DNA from: Myxococcales bacterium
GTDB lineage: Bacteria; Myxococcota; Myxococcia; Myxococcales; UBA5297
Length of the DNA: 40,816 bases
Assembly: GCA_031262165.1 (NCBI GenBank)
Contig: JAISIF010000065.1
Location: forward strand, 1 to 40,816
Direction of reading: 5' to 3'
Shown: positions 17,665 through 26,665 of the stretch, one piece after another
How positions within the stretch are numbered: position 1 is the first letter of the stretch
Layout: each line of letters begins with the position of its first letter
Notes under the pieces: generated by a model
Seen by the model: only the letters and a program-made list of their open reading frames with translations
Databases searched by the model: none
Told to the model about the DNA's origin: nothing
Translations under genes and position numbers: made by a program

Positions 17665-18115
17665 TTCCTTATCCTCCTGTTGTTATAAAGCGATTAGAAT
17701 CGATCCGTTTCAGCGAACAGCTTTATCAATCAATTCAAACAGCCAAACATGTCCCGACCTATTCGAGCAATGTGTTTTTGACATTTTCAATGGTGATGAA
17801 GGCTGCCCTTCCTCCAAAACTAGGCGCACCTCTGCCTTGATTGGATAAGTCCTTCGTTTCCGAAGAGGTCTATTCCATCAGAAAAGTTTTCGGACAGGGC
17901 TAATGATGAAATGATGGATTACTTGGTAGATTTGCCCTTCGCGATGGCGATGTGCAATCGAATGTAATCCATCGGTCAGCGCTCCCGTCGATGGAGAGAA
18001 ATTCCATCCAGCCGCCATCTGTTCTGTCTGTGTCGGGTGACACTGCCCGGATCGTGGTTATGAAATGCCGCCATCGAGGACACATCCGAGGCGACATCTT
18101 TCTCAGGAGACACAC
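17665..18115. other. 450-base AT-rich intergenic region with a repeat-end remnant (copy E)
   Basis: Divergent leaders of the minus-strand AT-rich gene and the BI-1 gene lie here. GGATAAGTCCTTCG (17842-17855) matches one terminal repeat of the TIR element. The following TTTCCGAAGAG and, some 30 bases on, GCTAATGATGAA also occur next to copy G (27947-27971), which suggests both fragments derive from a longer common unit. No further gene was found. Confidence 0.45.
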
Positions 18116-18949
18116 ATGAGCAATGACCATCACGACGATTCCTTTCGGTATTTCCAGCGGCAGCGGGAGCACACCCAGGCACAGCGCGGCGCGCTCAGAT
18201 TTGGCGACGCCGATCCCTCGTCCTCGATGGGCTGGGGCACGGGCGCGCGTGTCAGCCAGACGAGCGAGGCCGACCTCGTTCAGTCTGAGCGCCGGTTCAT
18301 GGGCGGCGTCTACAACTGGATGATCCTCGGCCTGGCGCTCACGGGCGGCACGGCCTGGATCGTGGCCACCACACCGGCGATCCTCCAAGCGATCATGCCC
18401 TTCTTCCTGCCGCTGATTTTCGCGCAGCTGGGCCTGGTCCTCCTGCTCGGATTTCTCATCACGAAGATGTCCCCGATGGTCGCGGGCCTGACCTTCCTCG
18501 GCTACTCGCTCCTCACGGGTGTCACCTTTTCGAGCATCTTCCTCGCCTATCAGATCGGCTCGATTGCCAATGTGTTCCTGCTGTGCGCCGTCATGTTCGG
18601 CGGGCTGAGCCTCTATGGGACCGTCACGAAACGGAATCTGTCGGCATGGGGAGGTTTCCTCTTCATGGGTCTGTTCGGCCTCATCGGCGCCATGCTCCTC
18701 AACTTCTTCCTCAAAAGTCCTGGGCTCGACTTCGTGATCTCCGCGGTGGCTGTCGTCGTCTTCGCGGGCCTGACCGCCTACGACACGCAGAAGTTGCGTC
18801 TGATCCACAGGCAGGCGGTCACGGAAGGCGGCATCGGTGTGGACAGCCCAGTCATGCGCAAGGTGGCGATCTTCGGCGCGCTGACCCTCTACCTGGACTT
18901 CATCAACCTCTTCCTCCACCTGCTCCACTTCTTGGGGAAGAAGCGCTGA
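18116..18949 (+). CDS. Bax inhibitor-1/YccA family membrane protein
   Basis: The 277-residue protein has a polar N-terminus of about 65 residues (MSNDHHDDSF, Gln/Arg-rich), longer than in E. coli YbhL/YccA. Seven predicted TM helices follow. Family marks are FMGGVYNWMILGLALTGGTAW, GYSLLTGVTFSSIF, GLTAYDTQKLR and the final LYLDFINLFLHLLHFLG with its acidic residues. Bacterial relatives such as BsYetJ are pH-sensitive Ca2+ leak channels, and YccA modulates FtsH. Which applies here is unknown. An AGGAG seven bases before the ATG at 18116 fixes the start. The gene stands alone, with possible hairpins downstream. Confidence 0.92.
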   Translation: MSNDHHDDSFRYFQRQREHTQAQRGALRFGDADPSSSMGWGTGARVSQTSEADLVQSERRFMGGVYNWMILGLALTGGTAWIVATTPAILQAIMPFFLPLIFAQLGLVLLLGFLITKMSPMVAGLTFLGYSLLTGVTFSSIFLAYQIGSIANVFLLCAVMFGGLSLYGTVTKRNLSAWGGFLFMGLFGLIGAMLLNFFLKSPGLDFVISAVAVVVFAGLTAYDTQKLRLIHRQAVTEGGIGVDSPVMRKVAIFGALTLYLDFINLFLHLLHFLGKKR

Positions 18950-18976
18950 GCGCGCGATCGGCTCGTTCGGATCGAG

Positions 18977-19060
18977 GCTGAGCGTCGAGCGGAAATTCAG
19001 CGCTCAGCCATCTGTCGGTTGTGGAGGTGAAGGCGTGTGGGGCGCGACGCGTTGCGCCCC
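18977..19060 (+). terminator. Two hairpins after the BI-1 gene, possible terminator
   Basis: GCTGAGCG/CGCTCAGC (18977-18984 and 19001-19008) and GGGGCGC/GCGCCCC (19039-19045 and 19054-19060) form stems, but neither has a T-run. Their role as terminators is therefore doubtful. Confidence 0.3.
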
Positions 19061-19150
19061 GCTGTCCATTTCTCATCCGAATGATAGGGTCCCTCGGTTC
19101 CACCCACGTCCAGAGATCCGCCAGTGTCTTCGCAGAAACAATGTCTCCGC

Positions 19151-20455
19151 ATGAACGAACCCCCGCCTGCCAGACGCCCCTGGGCGCGGCGCGCGGGGTG
19201 TCTCGCGATCGGCTTGGCGACGATCATCCTGTCGCTGTCGGGCAGCGTCGCGCTGGCCGCGTCCGAAGACGTGCCGGAGGTGGCCTCGGAGCCCTTGGAA
19301 ACCGCCTCGGACGATCACGAGCTGAGCCTGACCACCCAGGTGCCGAGCGCCTTGCAGGCGGGCGACGAGATGTTCGATCACCTCCTGCCGCTGCGACGCC
19401 CCTGCCTCGCGGAGCGACCTTGCGCGCTGGCCCTGTCCGAGCCGACCTCGCCTCTGCCTGGCCTGCTCCCGGCTGCCCAATTTTTGGGCGCACTCCTCGC
19501 GCGCCAGCTCTCGGAGCGTGAGGCGCTGTGCATCCACGATCCAGAGGGCCGCTGGGCGCAGCGCGCAGGGGAGCCGCTCGGCGCCTGCCCGCCCTTGGAC
19601 GAGCCGCATCAGGTCCACGTGCGGATCGATCCGGCTGGCGATGGCTTCCTCGCGAGCGTCACCTTCGTCGAGACGGTGCCGACCCTGGACGGCGGGCGTG
19701 CTCTGCTCCCTGCGGGTCGACCAGCGTTCTCGGCGCCTGCGCCGAGCCGCCTGCGCCTGCGCACCACGTTCGACGAGGCGCGAGATCTCTCCTTTGCGGC
19801 AGATCAGCTCGCGACCGCGCTCGGCGATGCCCTCGGCACCGAGGAGCCCAGCGCCTTCGACGTCTTCTTGAAGCCGCCCGAGAGCCCGCTCTTCCACTTC
19901 AACCTGAAGCTGGGCAACACGCTCTCGACTCTCGACGGCTTCGACTTCTCCGCCTTCACGCTGCGGTTCGACCTCGAGCTCGACTATTACATCCGCCCCT
20001 ACCTCACGGCCTTCATCGAGGTGGGCCTCGCCATCGGCAACGCGGAGAACACCTCCAAGAGTGACAGCGAGCCAGCGTCCGCTTCCGCGACCGAGGAGGA
20101 GCAAGAGGAGGAGGAGGCGCTCAGCGCCGATGAAAAGGGCAGCGCGGGCGGCAAGGGTTCGTTTTCGCTCGTGCCGGTCAAGGTCGGCCTCAAATACGAC
20201 CCGCTGCACCAATACAGCGTCCGGCCCTACGTCGGCGTCGGCGTCGGGCTGGGCATCCTCTCCGACCTCGTGGAGGCCGACTCCCGCGAGATCACCCTGA
20301 GCTTCAGCGGGATTTTGGGCGTGGCCTGGGTCCCCTTCCACAACGTGGGGTTCAACCTGGAGACGAGCCTCGACTTCGACGAGCTGCGGGTGTCGGGCGG
20401 CAGCAATCTGCTGTTTGGTTTTTCCTTCAACTTCGGCGTCCTCGTCCTCATCTGA
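19151..20455 (+). CDS. Secreted protein with predicted outer-membrane beta-barrel C-terminus
   Basis: About 434 residues. The N-terminus (PPPARRPWARRAGCLAIGL, then a hydrophobic stretch ending SVALAAS) is a signal peptide. GTG at 19124 would add nine residues. Neither start has a good Shine-Dalgarno, so the ATG is an estimate. Residues about 35-240 are a soluble Cys-containing region with Pro/Glu-rich segments. From about 245 the pattern alternates like beta strands (FHFNLKLGNTLSTLDGF, FTLRFDLELDYYIRPYL, VPVKVGLKYDPLHQYSVRPY, VGFNLETSLDFDELRVS), ending NLLFGFSFNFGVLVLI, consistent with an 8-10-strand barrel. A Glu-rich loop (SATEEEQEEEEALSADEKG) interrupts it. Function unknown. A TPR lipoprotein gene follows after 149 bases, and the two could form an envelope pair. 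Confidence 0.75.
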   Translation: MNEPPPARRPWARRAGCLAIGLATIILSLSGSVALAASEDVPEVASEPLETASDDHELSLTTQVPSALQAGDEMFDHLLPLRRPCLAERPCALALSEPTSPLPGLLPAAQFLGALLARQLSEREALCIHDPEGRWAQRAGEPLGACPPLDEPHQVHVRIDPAGDGFLASVTFVETVPTLDGGRALLPAGRPAFSAPAPSRLRLRTTFDEARDLSFAADQLATALGDALGTEEPSAFDVFLKPPESPLFHFNLKLGNTLSTLDGFDFSAFTLRFDLELDYYIRPYLTAFIEVGLAIGNAENTSKSDSEPASASATEEEQEEEEALSADEKGSAGGKGSFSLVPVKVGLKYDPLHQYSVRPYVGVGVGLGILSDLVEADSREITLSFSGILGVAWVPFHNVGFNLETSLDFDELRVSGGSNLLFGFSFNFGVLVLI

Positions 20456-20531
20456 TTCAATCGAAGGGCCTCTCTGACGATGCGGCACCTCGCCAGAGAG
20501 GAGGTAGAGGCCAACGGCCACTCCGCCCCCG

Positions 20532-20541
20532 CCCCCCCCCC
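20532..20541. repeat. C10 homopolymer in the leader of the TPR lipoprotein gene
   Basis: Ten consecutive C lie 63 bases upstream of the ATG at 20605, preceded by a shorter C5 run. Such tracts are prone to slippage and also to sequencing error. Confidence 0.6.
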
Positions 20542-20604
20542 AACTCCACCCCGATTCGAGCCGGACGCATCCATAGAAATAGAACTGAAAAGGGACACGA
20601 CGAG

Positions 20605-22245
20605 ATGACCCCACGGAATTCACGAAACTTCGGAAAACGCCTCTGTCGCCGCCTCCTGTTGCCCGGACTCTTCCCGGGGCTTTTGCTGTGTGCCTGCCCG
20701 GGTGACAGGCCGACCTCCTCGGAGTCGGGGCTCCTCTCGCCCACGCCGCTGATGACGCCGACGGTCGTCGATGCTGGCGAAGCGGAGAACGCCCCGATCC
20801 TGGTGGACCCGAACAACCTCGACTCGCTCTATCTGGCCGCGCAGCAGGAGTTCCTGCAGGGGAACTTTCCCAGGGCAGCAGAGCTCTACAGCACCATCCT
20901 CCTCACCGAGCAGGGCGAGAAGCGCGCGCGGGCCTGGCACGCGCTGGGCGACGTGAACATGGCGACCCTGCGGTTCGACGCGGCGGCCGATGCCTTTCGT
21001 GAAGCGCTCAAACTCGAACCGGGCAAGCGCATGAGCCTGACCCGGCTCGGCCGCGCGCTCCAACGCGGCGGGCGCTTTGCCGAGGCCATCCAGGTCTATC
21101 GGCAGCTCCAAGAGCTGGCGCCCGAGGACGCGAGCGCCTACCGATTCGAGGCCGAGGTGCTCGTCCCATTGCAGCGCATCGATGAGGCCATCGAGCGCCT
21201 CGAGCGAGCGGTGGCGGTCGAGAAGGTCGCCGCACAAAAGGCGCAGGACTACGCGCTGATGGGCGAGTTCGAGGTGAAGCGCCAGGGCTTCGAACGGGCG
21301 GCACGCTTTTTCGAGCAGGCCATCGCCGCAGAGCCGACGACCGATCGGCACGTGGCGCTGGCTGAGGCCGAGCTCAGGGCTGGTCGGCTCGACAAGGCGC
21401 GCGACGCCTTTCGCGCGGCCGCGCTGCTCGAAGCGCTCGATCCCTTCTACTGGGAGGCCGTGGCCGAGCTCGAGCTGCGACTCGGTGACCGGGCCTCGGC
21501 GCGTCAGGCGTTCCTCAAGTCGCTCGAGGTCGCGCCGCGCGCGCTGATCCACGTGGCCCTCGGTCGCCTGGAGCTGAGTGAAGGCGGGAAGGAGGCAGAG
21601 GCGGCGGCCAAGGCGCGGCTGTCAGAGGCGCTCGCCGTCACCGAGGGCGAGGCGCAGGACATCCGGGAGGCGGCGCACCTCGCCGCGCGCCTGAAGGATT
21701 GGGAGGTGGCAGAGAAGCTCCTCCTGACTCTGACGGATGGCGAGGACACCGAGGACAAGGACCAGCTCTGGCGCGAGATCGCGGCCATCCGCGAGGTGCG
21801 CGCGCAGGAGGGTGGCGTGGCCGAGGCCTGTGCCCGCGCAAAGCAGGCCTTTGACGCGGCGCTCCCTCTGCCCGACCCCAAATCGGTGCCGCCCGCCTGT
21901 TCGGTGGTGCCGACCGAGGTGGAGCCGCCGATGCCTGACATGCGCTTGGCCAGCGAGGAGATGCTCAAGTGCAGTGAGGCCATGGCCAGCGCGCAGCAGG
22001 GGAAGCTCACGCCACCAGAGGTGGCGCAGGCCTGCCAGAAAGCTCAGGAGTATCAGCAGCAGATCGCCCAGATGACAGCCCTGGCTCAGCTGCGACAAGA
22101 GCAGGCGCAGGCTGACGCCGCGACGCCTGAAAGGACAGCGCCCCCGCCGAGGCCGCTCCCCGCTTGCCCGCCAGCCTCAAAGGTGACGCGACCCACGCCA
22201 CCGGCCTGCCCACCGTCGGCCGATGACATGCCCTGGCAGAGATGA
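20605..22245 (+). CDS. TPR-repeat lipoprotein
   Basis: The 546-residue product has a signal ending in a lipobox-like LCAC (cysteine 31; the -1 position is Ala, -3 Leu). The mature protein has a short Ser/Pro linker, then from about residue 65 an array of about eight TPRs (LYLAAQQEFLQGNFPRAAEL, AWHALGDVNMATLRFDAAAD, LGRALQRGGRFAEAIQVYRQ, and onwards to about 400). The last 130 residues are Pro/Gln-rich with several cysteines (CPPASKVTRPTPPACPPS). It is probably an outer-membrane-linked protein-protein scaffold, as is common in myxobacteria. AAAGGGA precedes the ATG at good distance. The gene lies between an outer-membrane-type protein and a CDF exporter. Confidence 0.82.
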   Translation: MTPRNSRNFGKRLCRRLLLPGLFPGLLLCACPGDRPTSSESGLLSPTPLMTPTVVDAGEAENAPILVDPNNLDSLYLAAQQEFLQGNFPRAAELYSTILLTEQGEKRARAWHALGDVNMATLRFDAAADAFREALKLEPGKRMSLTRLGRALQRGGRFAEAIQVYRQLQELAPEDASAYRFEAEVLVPLQRIDEAIERLERAVAVEKVAAQKAQDYALMGEFEVKRQGFERAARFFEQAIAAEPTTDRHVALAEAELRAGRLDKARDAFRAAALLEALDPFYWEAVAELELRLGDRASARQAFLKSLEVAPRALIHVALGRLELSEGGKEAEAAAKARLSEALAVTEGEAQDIREAAHLAARLKDWEVAEKLLLTLTDGEDTEDKDQLWREIAAIREVRAQEGGVAEACARAKQAFDAALPLPDPKSVPPACSVVPTEVEPPMPDMRLASEEMLKCSEAMASAQQGKLTPPEVAQACQKAQEYQQQIAQMTALAQLRQEQAQADAATPERTAPPPRPLPACPPASKVTRPTPPACPPSADDMPWQR

Positions 22246-22342
22246 ACCTCGTCCGCGTGTTTCGTCCAGAGCGCCTCGCGCGCGCCCTCTTCGGAGACAG
22301 CTTCGGCTTCAAATCGGAAATCAGTTCAGCCCCAGAGGATTC

Positions 22343-23557
22343 ATGAAGAAAAAGAGCACAGCGCCTAGCGGCACTCCCTTCGATTTCGAGAGACACGGCT
22401 GTTGCCACTGCCCGGTGGAGCAAGGCGCTGTTGGCAGTGAGGGCACAGCGGACACGTCAGAGGCGCTACACCTCCATGACGTGGGCGGCGATCACGGTCA
22501 CGGGCCTACCAACCACCACGATCACGACGCGCCCGACCACGCTCATGATCACGCTTCCGACCACGACCACGACGTTCATGGCCACCATGGCCACGACCAC
22601 GGCGACCACCACGACCACGGCTCGGCGCTGGGCCACACGCACGTGGATGTGACGGATCGCAAGCGCCTGCTCGCTGCTCTGGTGCTCACCCTCTCGATGA
22701 TGATCGCCGAGATCGTCGGCGGCCTCGTCTCTGGATCGCTCTCCCTGCTCTCGGACGCGGGCCACATGCTGACGGACGCGGCCGCGCTCCTCCTCTCCTT
22801 CCTGGCCCTCAAGTTCGCGGCCAAGCCCTCGGACGAGCGGCGGACCTACGGCTTCTTCCGCTTCGAGATCCTTTCGGCCTTCACCAACGCCCTGACGCTC
22901 ATCCTCATGGCGGTCGTGATCTCCTGGGAGGCGATCCAGCGCCTGCACTCACCAGAGCCCATCCGCGCTGGCATCATGATGGCGGTGGCCGCGGTCGGCC
23001 TCGTCGTGAACCTTGGCGGCATGGCGCTGCTCTCCAAATCGAAGAGCATGAACGTGCGTGGCGCCTTTCTCCACGTCCTGGGCGATGCGCTCTCGTCCGT
23101 GGGTGTGCTCGTGGCCGCGGCCATCACGTGGTGGACCGGCTGGACGCTGCTCGACCCCATCCTCTCCATCGTCATCGCCGCCGTGATTGCCTTTGGCGCC
23201 ATCCGCCTCCTCCGCCAGGCGATTCACATCCTGATCGAAGGCGCGCCCGACCACGCGCCCTTTGGCGAGGTCGTCCAGGCGCTGCTCTCCATCGGCGGCG
23301 TGACGGGCGTGCATGACCTCCACATCTGGACCATCGGGCAGAACAAGCACTCGCTCACCGCGCACGTCGTGGTCGATGCGGCCTGCGCGCTCGACGACTA
23401 CGCCCGCATCCTTGCCGAGGCGCGCGAGGTGTTGGCCGCCCGCTTTCGCCTCGATCACTCGACGCTCCAGCTCGAATCAGCGGCGTCCCAGGCTGTCGCA
23501 TCGGCTGCCTCGGTCGCCTCCGAAGGCGTGGTGCCAAAGCCTGCCGCCGGAGTGTGA
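22343..23557 (+). CDS. Cation diffusion facilitator (ZitB/CzcD-type Zn2+ exporter) with His-rich N-terminus
   Basis: The 404-residue protein has a CDF core of six TM helices, beginning at about residue 110 (RKRLLAALVLTLSMMIAEIVGG). The metal site motifs are intact: SDAGHMLTDAAAL in TM2 (D, H, D) and HVLGDALSSVG in TM5 (H, D). A cytoplasmic C-terminal domain includes GVHDLHIWTIGQNKHSLTAHVVV. These proteins exchange Zn2+ (sometimes Cd2+ or Co2+) for protons across the inner membrane. The N-terminus is unusual: residues about 50-105 contain more than 25 histidines in HDHD/HGHH runs, a likely zinc buffer or sensor, plus a CCHC motif at 19-22. The start ATG at 22343 has AGAGGA upstream. The open frame extends 40 codons further back without family similarity. 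Confidence 0.93.
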   Translation: MKKKSTAPSGTPFDFERHGCCHCPVEQGAVGSEGTADTSEALHLHDVGGDHGHGPTNHHDHDAPDHAHDHASDHDHDVHGHHGHDHGDHHDHGSALGHTHVDVTDRKRLLAALVLTLSMMIAEIVGGLVSGSLSLLSDAGHMLTDAAALLLSFLALKFAAKPSDERRTYGFFRFEILSAFTNALTLILMAVVISWEAIQRLHSPEPIRAGIMMAVAAVGLVVNLGGMALLSKSKSMNVRGAFLHVLGDALSSVGVLVAAAITWWTGWTLLDPILSIVIAAVIAFGAIRLLRQAIHILIEGAPDHAPFGEVVQALLSIGGVTGVHDLHIWTIGQNKHSLTAHVVVDAACALDDYARILAEAREVLAARFRLDHSTLQLESAASQAVASAASVASEGVVPKPAAGV

Positions 23558-23867
23558 CCTCTGTGCCAGGGTTCTCTCCCTATCGGCTTCGCCGACATCA
23601 CCCTCGCTGTGTGGGGACTTCTTTGAAGAATCGCCTGCGGGAGGGAAGTTCGAACGAGGGTGCTTTTTCAAATGGATTTATATTGTTGGATTCGTTGATT
23701 CATTTGTTTTTGAATTCATTGAATCGAGATCACCTCATCCATTCAAGGCGTTAAAAATCATTCAAGAACTAAACTTTACGCTTGATCTCGAAGCGCTTTT
23801 CGACTCGAAGGCGCGGCCCGTTCAGGTCGCTGATCCACCGCCCCTCTCACGCGGAGTCACGGTCACC
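23558..23867. other. 310-base gap with an AT-rich block
   Basis: The segment at about 23665-23785 is markedly AT-rich (repeated ATTCATT, TTGATTCATTTG) between GC-rich genes and may carry a promoter. I find no consensus pair that is convincing and no short gene. Confidence 0.35.
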
Positions 23868-24941
23868 ATGTACGTCCAACCCATCAGACCAGAGCAGAAC
23901 CTCGGGCAACGCCCCGTCGTCGAACGCGCCGTTCCCGGCCGCTTGGCCCTCCTCCTCAACGCCAACGCCAAGCGGGTGAACGACAAGCTCAGGCACCGGC
24001 TTTCCCACGTCGTGCCCGACGGTGATCTCTACTTCACGCGCACATTCGAAGAGGCGCGTGCCGTGGCCCAGCGCGTCGTGGACGAGGGCTACACCACGGT
24101 CTTCACCGGTGGTGGCGACGGGACCTTCGTCGGCTTCTTCAACGAGATCATGAACGTCATCCAGCGCCGCCGTCGTGAGGGTGCCAACCCGCCCGTCCCG
24201 CAGATGGGCATCCTGAAGCTCGGGACTGGAAACGCTCTGGCCAACCTCTGCAACGCCTCTGGCGGCGACGGTGTGTTCGACGACATCCTGCGCACGCGCG
24301 CCGGAGAGTGCGGCGCAACGCGACGCCTCTACCTCGTCAACGCGGAGGGCAAGCGCTCGCCCTTTGCTGGCGTCGGCCTCGACGCGGGCGTCCTCAACCA
24401 CTACGTCGAGACGAAGGCCGCCCTGGCCAAGGGGCCGTTCACGAACTTCTTCGCGGGTGGCGCGGGCTATTTCACGGCCATCACCTGCCGATCGGTCCCG
24501 ACCTACCTCTTCGGAAGCAACCCCGTGATCGAGATCAAGAACCGCGGCATGGCCTACCGTCTCGACGATCGCGGCAACGTCGTCGATCCGCCCATGGCCC
24601 CAGGCGCGATCCTCTATCGAGGGTTGGCCATCATGGCCACGGCAGGGACCATCCCCTTCTTCGGCTACAAGTTCCGAATGTTCCCCTACGTCGACAAGCG
24701 CGCTGGCCTCATGCAGCTGCGCGTGGCGGCTCTCTCCGTTCCCGAGATCCTCGGAAATCTCCCTCGGCTCTGGAAGGGGTCCTATCGCTCGAAGGGCATC
24801 CTCGACTTCCTGTGTGACGACATCGAAATCCGAGCCGACCGAAAGCTCCCATTCCAGATCGGCGGCGACGCGGAGGGCTATCGCGATTACGTCCGCCTCA
24901 GCGTGGCCCAGGAGACCGTCGAGCTCGTCGAATTCGCCTGA
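23868..24941 (+). CDS. Diacylglycerol kinase-family lipid kinase
   Basis: The 357-residue protein has the DAGK catalytic (LCB5/YegS) fold: VFTGGGDGTFVGFFNEIMN is the GGDG nucleotide-binding motif, and GILKLGTGNALAN is the second signature. The second beta-sandwich domain (about 170-350) contains FAGVGLDAGVLNHY, FGYKFRMFPY and LPFQIGGDAEG, as in bacterial lipid kinases such as YegS or DgkB. It should phosphorylate diacylglycerol or a related lipid at the inner membrane using ATP. The ATG at 23868 is preceded by CGGAG thirteen bases away, and the long upstream open frame belongs to the end of the CDF gene in another frame. A hairpin terminator follows, so this gene ends its transcription unit. 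Confidence 0.9.
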   Translation: MYVQPIRPEQNLGQRPVVERAVPGRLALLLNANAKRVNDKLRHRLSHVVPDGDLYFTRTFEEARAVAQRVVDEGYTTVFTGGGDGTFVGFFNEIMNVIQRRRREGANPPVPQMGILKLGTGNALANLCNASGGDGVFDDILRTRAGECGATRRLYLVNAEGKRSPFAGVGLDAGVLNHYVETKAALAKGPFTNFFAGGAGYFTAITCRSVPTYLFGSNPVIEIKNRGMAYRLDDRGNVVDPPMAPGAILYRGLAIMATAGTIPFFGYKFRMFPYVDKRAGLMQLRVAALSVPEILGNLPRLWKGSYRSKGILDFLCDDIEIRADRKLPFQIGGDAEGYRDYVRLSVAQETVELVEFA

Positions 24942-24978
24942 TCACATTCACCCAGGCGCTGATTTCATCGATTTCCAA

Positions 24979-25015
24979 AAGCCCCGATCCAGCGAATGGA
25001 CCGGGGCATTTTGTT
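24979..25015 (+). terminator. Rho-independent terminator after the lipid kinase gene
   Basis: GCCCCGATCC (24981-24990) pairs with GGACCGGGGC (24998-25007) with one A/C mismatch and a 7-base loop. AT-rich TTTTGTTTGTTTTG follows and AAAA precedes, so it could work in both directions. Confidence 0.8.
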
Positions 25016-25030
25016 TGTTTTGAATTCGTT

Positions 25031-25060
25031 TTCATTCTTTCTCTGTATGATAAATATAAT
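25031..25060 (+). promoter_or_regulatory. Candidate dnaB promoter
   Basis: A consensus -10 TATAAT lies at 25055-25060 in an AT-rich stretch 64 bases upstream of dnaB. The best -35 candidate, TTCATT (25031-25036, 18-base spacer), is weak. Confidence 0.4.
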
Positions 25061-25123
25061 GAATTAGAATGATGCGCTTTTTATAAAAAATGGACAGATC
25101 AATCAGAGAGGTATCGACCTGAC

Positions 25124-26509
25124 ATGACCGCCGCCCTCCTCATCTCCGAAGAGCGCATTCCCCGCGACTTGCCCGCCGAACGGGCCGTGCTGGGCGGTGT
25201 CCTCTCGGACAACCGCGTGCTCGTCGACATCGCGACGCTGCTCACGCCAGAGGATTTCCACTCGGATGCGCACACCGCGATCTTCGAAGCGATCCTGGCC
25301 CTCGATCACACGCACCAGGCCATCGACACGCTCACCGTGGCCTCGCGCCTCAAGAGCAGCGGCAAGCTCAGCCTCGCGGGCGGTCCCGCCTATCTGGCCG
25401 ACCTCGAGACGTCGGTGCCGACCACAGCGAACATCCAGAGCTATGCGCGCCTCGTCAAAGAGAAGTCCATCAAGCGCCGGATGCTGGCCGCCTGCACCGA
25501 TCTCTCGAACCTCGCCGTCGAGGCCTCGACAGAGGTCGAGGCCCTGCTCGACGAGGCGCAGCGCCGCATGTTCGCGATCGCCGAGCAGCGCCAGGAGGGG
25601 GACCTGCGCTCGATCGACAAGATCATGGCCGAGACGATCGACATCATCCAGACGATGCAGCAGTCGGGTGGTGGCATCACGGGCCTGGCCACGGGTTTCA
25701 TCGACCTCGACAAGATGCTGACCGGTCTGCACGGCGGCGAGCTCATCATTCTCGCGGCGCGCCCTGGCTGCGGCAAGACGTCGCTCGCGCTCAACATCTG
25801 CGCGAACGCCGCGCTGCGCGAACGTCAGGCCGTCGCGATCTTCAGCCTCGAAATGCCGGCCGATCAGCTCGGGATGCGCCTTTTGTCCGCCGAGGCGCGC
25901 GTCAGCCTCAAGGCGCTGCGTTCTGGCTTCCTCAACCGAGAGAACCAGCACAAGATCGAGCAGGCGTGCTTCCAGGTGGGCGACGCGCCGATCCACATCG
26001 ACGACTCGGGCTCGCTGAGCGCCTTCGATCTGCGCACCAAGGTGCGGCGCCTCCAGGCCAAGCTCTCCAAGATGGATCCGCCTCAGTCGCTCGGCCTCGT
26101 GATGATCGACTACCTCCAGCTCATGCACCAGCGTGGGCGCGTCGAGAGTCGGCAGCAGGAAGTCCAGGAGATCAGCCGCACCCTCAAGGCGCTCGCCAAA
26201 GAGCTGAGCGTGCCGATCCTCGCCCTCTCGCAGCTCAACCGAAAGGTCGAGGAGCGCCGTGGCACCAAGAGTCGGCCCATGCTCTCCGATCTGCGCGAGT
26301 CTGGATCGATCGAGCAGGACGCGGACGTGGTGCTCTTCATCCATCGCGACTTCGATGCTGCCGATGCCGAGGGAGGCCACGCGCCGCCAGGCGCGGGCGC
26401 CGAGGTCGAGCTCGTCATCGCCAAGCAGCGAAACGGCCCGACCGGCGAAATCCCCTTGCTCCTCTTCAGCGAGTTCACCCGGTTCGAAAACCCCGCGCGG
26501 GGGGAATGA
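25124..26509 (+). CDS. dnaB: Replicative DNA helicase DnaB
   Basis: The 461-residue product is the hexameric 5'-3' helicase at the replication fork. The N-terminal primase-binding domain runs about 10-115 (RDLPAERAVLGGVLSDN, EDFHSDAHTAIFEAIL, AYLADLETSVPTTANI). The RecA-like domain begins about 190 (GLATGFIDLDKMLTGLHGGE) with Walker A ARPGCGKTS (K218, T219; a Gly-Cys in place of the more usual Ser-Met), FSLEMPADQLGMRLLS, Walker B LVMIDYLQLM, SQLNRKVEERRGTKSRPMLS with its arginine finger region, and SGSIEQDADVVLFIHRD. Length is typical and no intein is present. AGAGAGG lies about 11 bases before the ATG. An AT-rich promoter region precedes it. Confidence 0.97.
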   Translation: MTAALLISEERIPRDLPAERAVLGGVLSDNRVLVDIATLLTPEDFHSDAHTAIFEAILALDHTHQAIDTLTVASRLKSSGKLSLAGGPAYLADLETSVPTTANIQSYARLVKEKSIKRRMLAACTDLSNLAVEASTEVEALLDEAQRRMFAIAEQRQEGDLRSIDKIMAETIDIIQTMQQSGGGITGLATGFIDLDKMLTGLHGGELIILAARPGCGKTSLALNICANAALRERQAVAIFSLEMPADQLGMRLLSAEARVSLKALRSGFLNRENQHKIEQACFQVGDAPIHIDDSGSLSAFDLRTKVRRLQAKLSKMDPPQSLGLVMIDYLQLMHQRGRVESRQQEVQEISRTLKALAKELSVPILALSQLNRKVEERRGTKSRPMLSDLRESGSIEQDADVVLFIHRDFDAADAEGGHAPPGAGAEVELVIAKQRNGPTGEIPLLLFSEFTRFENPARGE

Positions 26510-26550
26510 AAAGCCTCCCTCGATGAAGGCGGTGGCGCAAAGCGTCGGAG
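26508..26550 (-). repeat. Left arm of an inverted repeat pair around the DUF559 remnant
   Basis: Its complement reads CCTCCGACGCTTTGCGCCAC and ends GGAGGCTTTT. It corresponds to CCTCCGGCGCTTCGCGCCAT...GGAGGCTTTTTT at 27062-27110. It starts at the dnaB stop codon. Confidence 0.5.
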
Positions 26551-26665
26551 GGCATGGTCGGAGTTGTATGTCCTTGAAATACAACGAATGCCTCATCCCA
26601 CGAGCCAAAGAATTTCGCCCCAATATGACACGGCAAGAAAATAATCTTTGATATGATTCTTTTCT

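Noticed and set aside
22431-22652. A Thr/Met-rich frame within the CDF gene
   Set aside because: It is an out-of-frame reading of the histidine-rich repeat codons.
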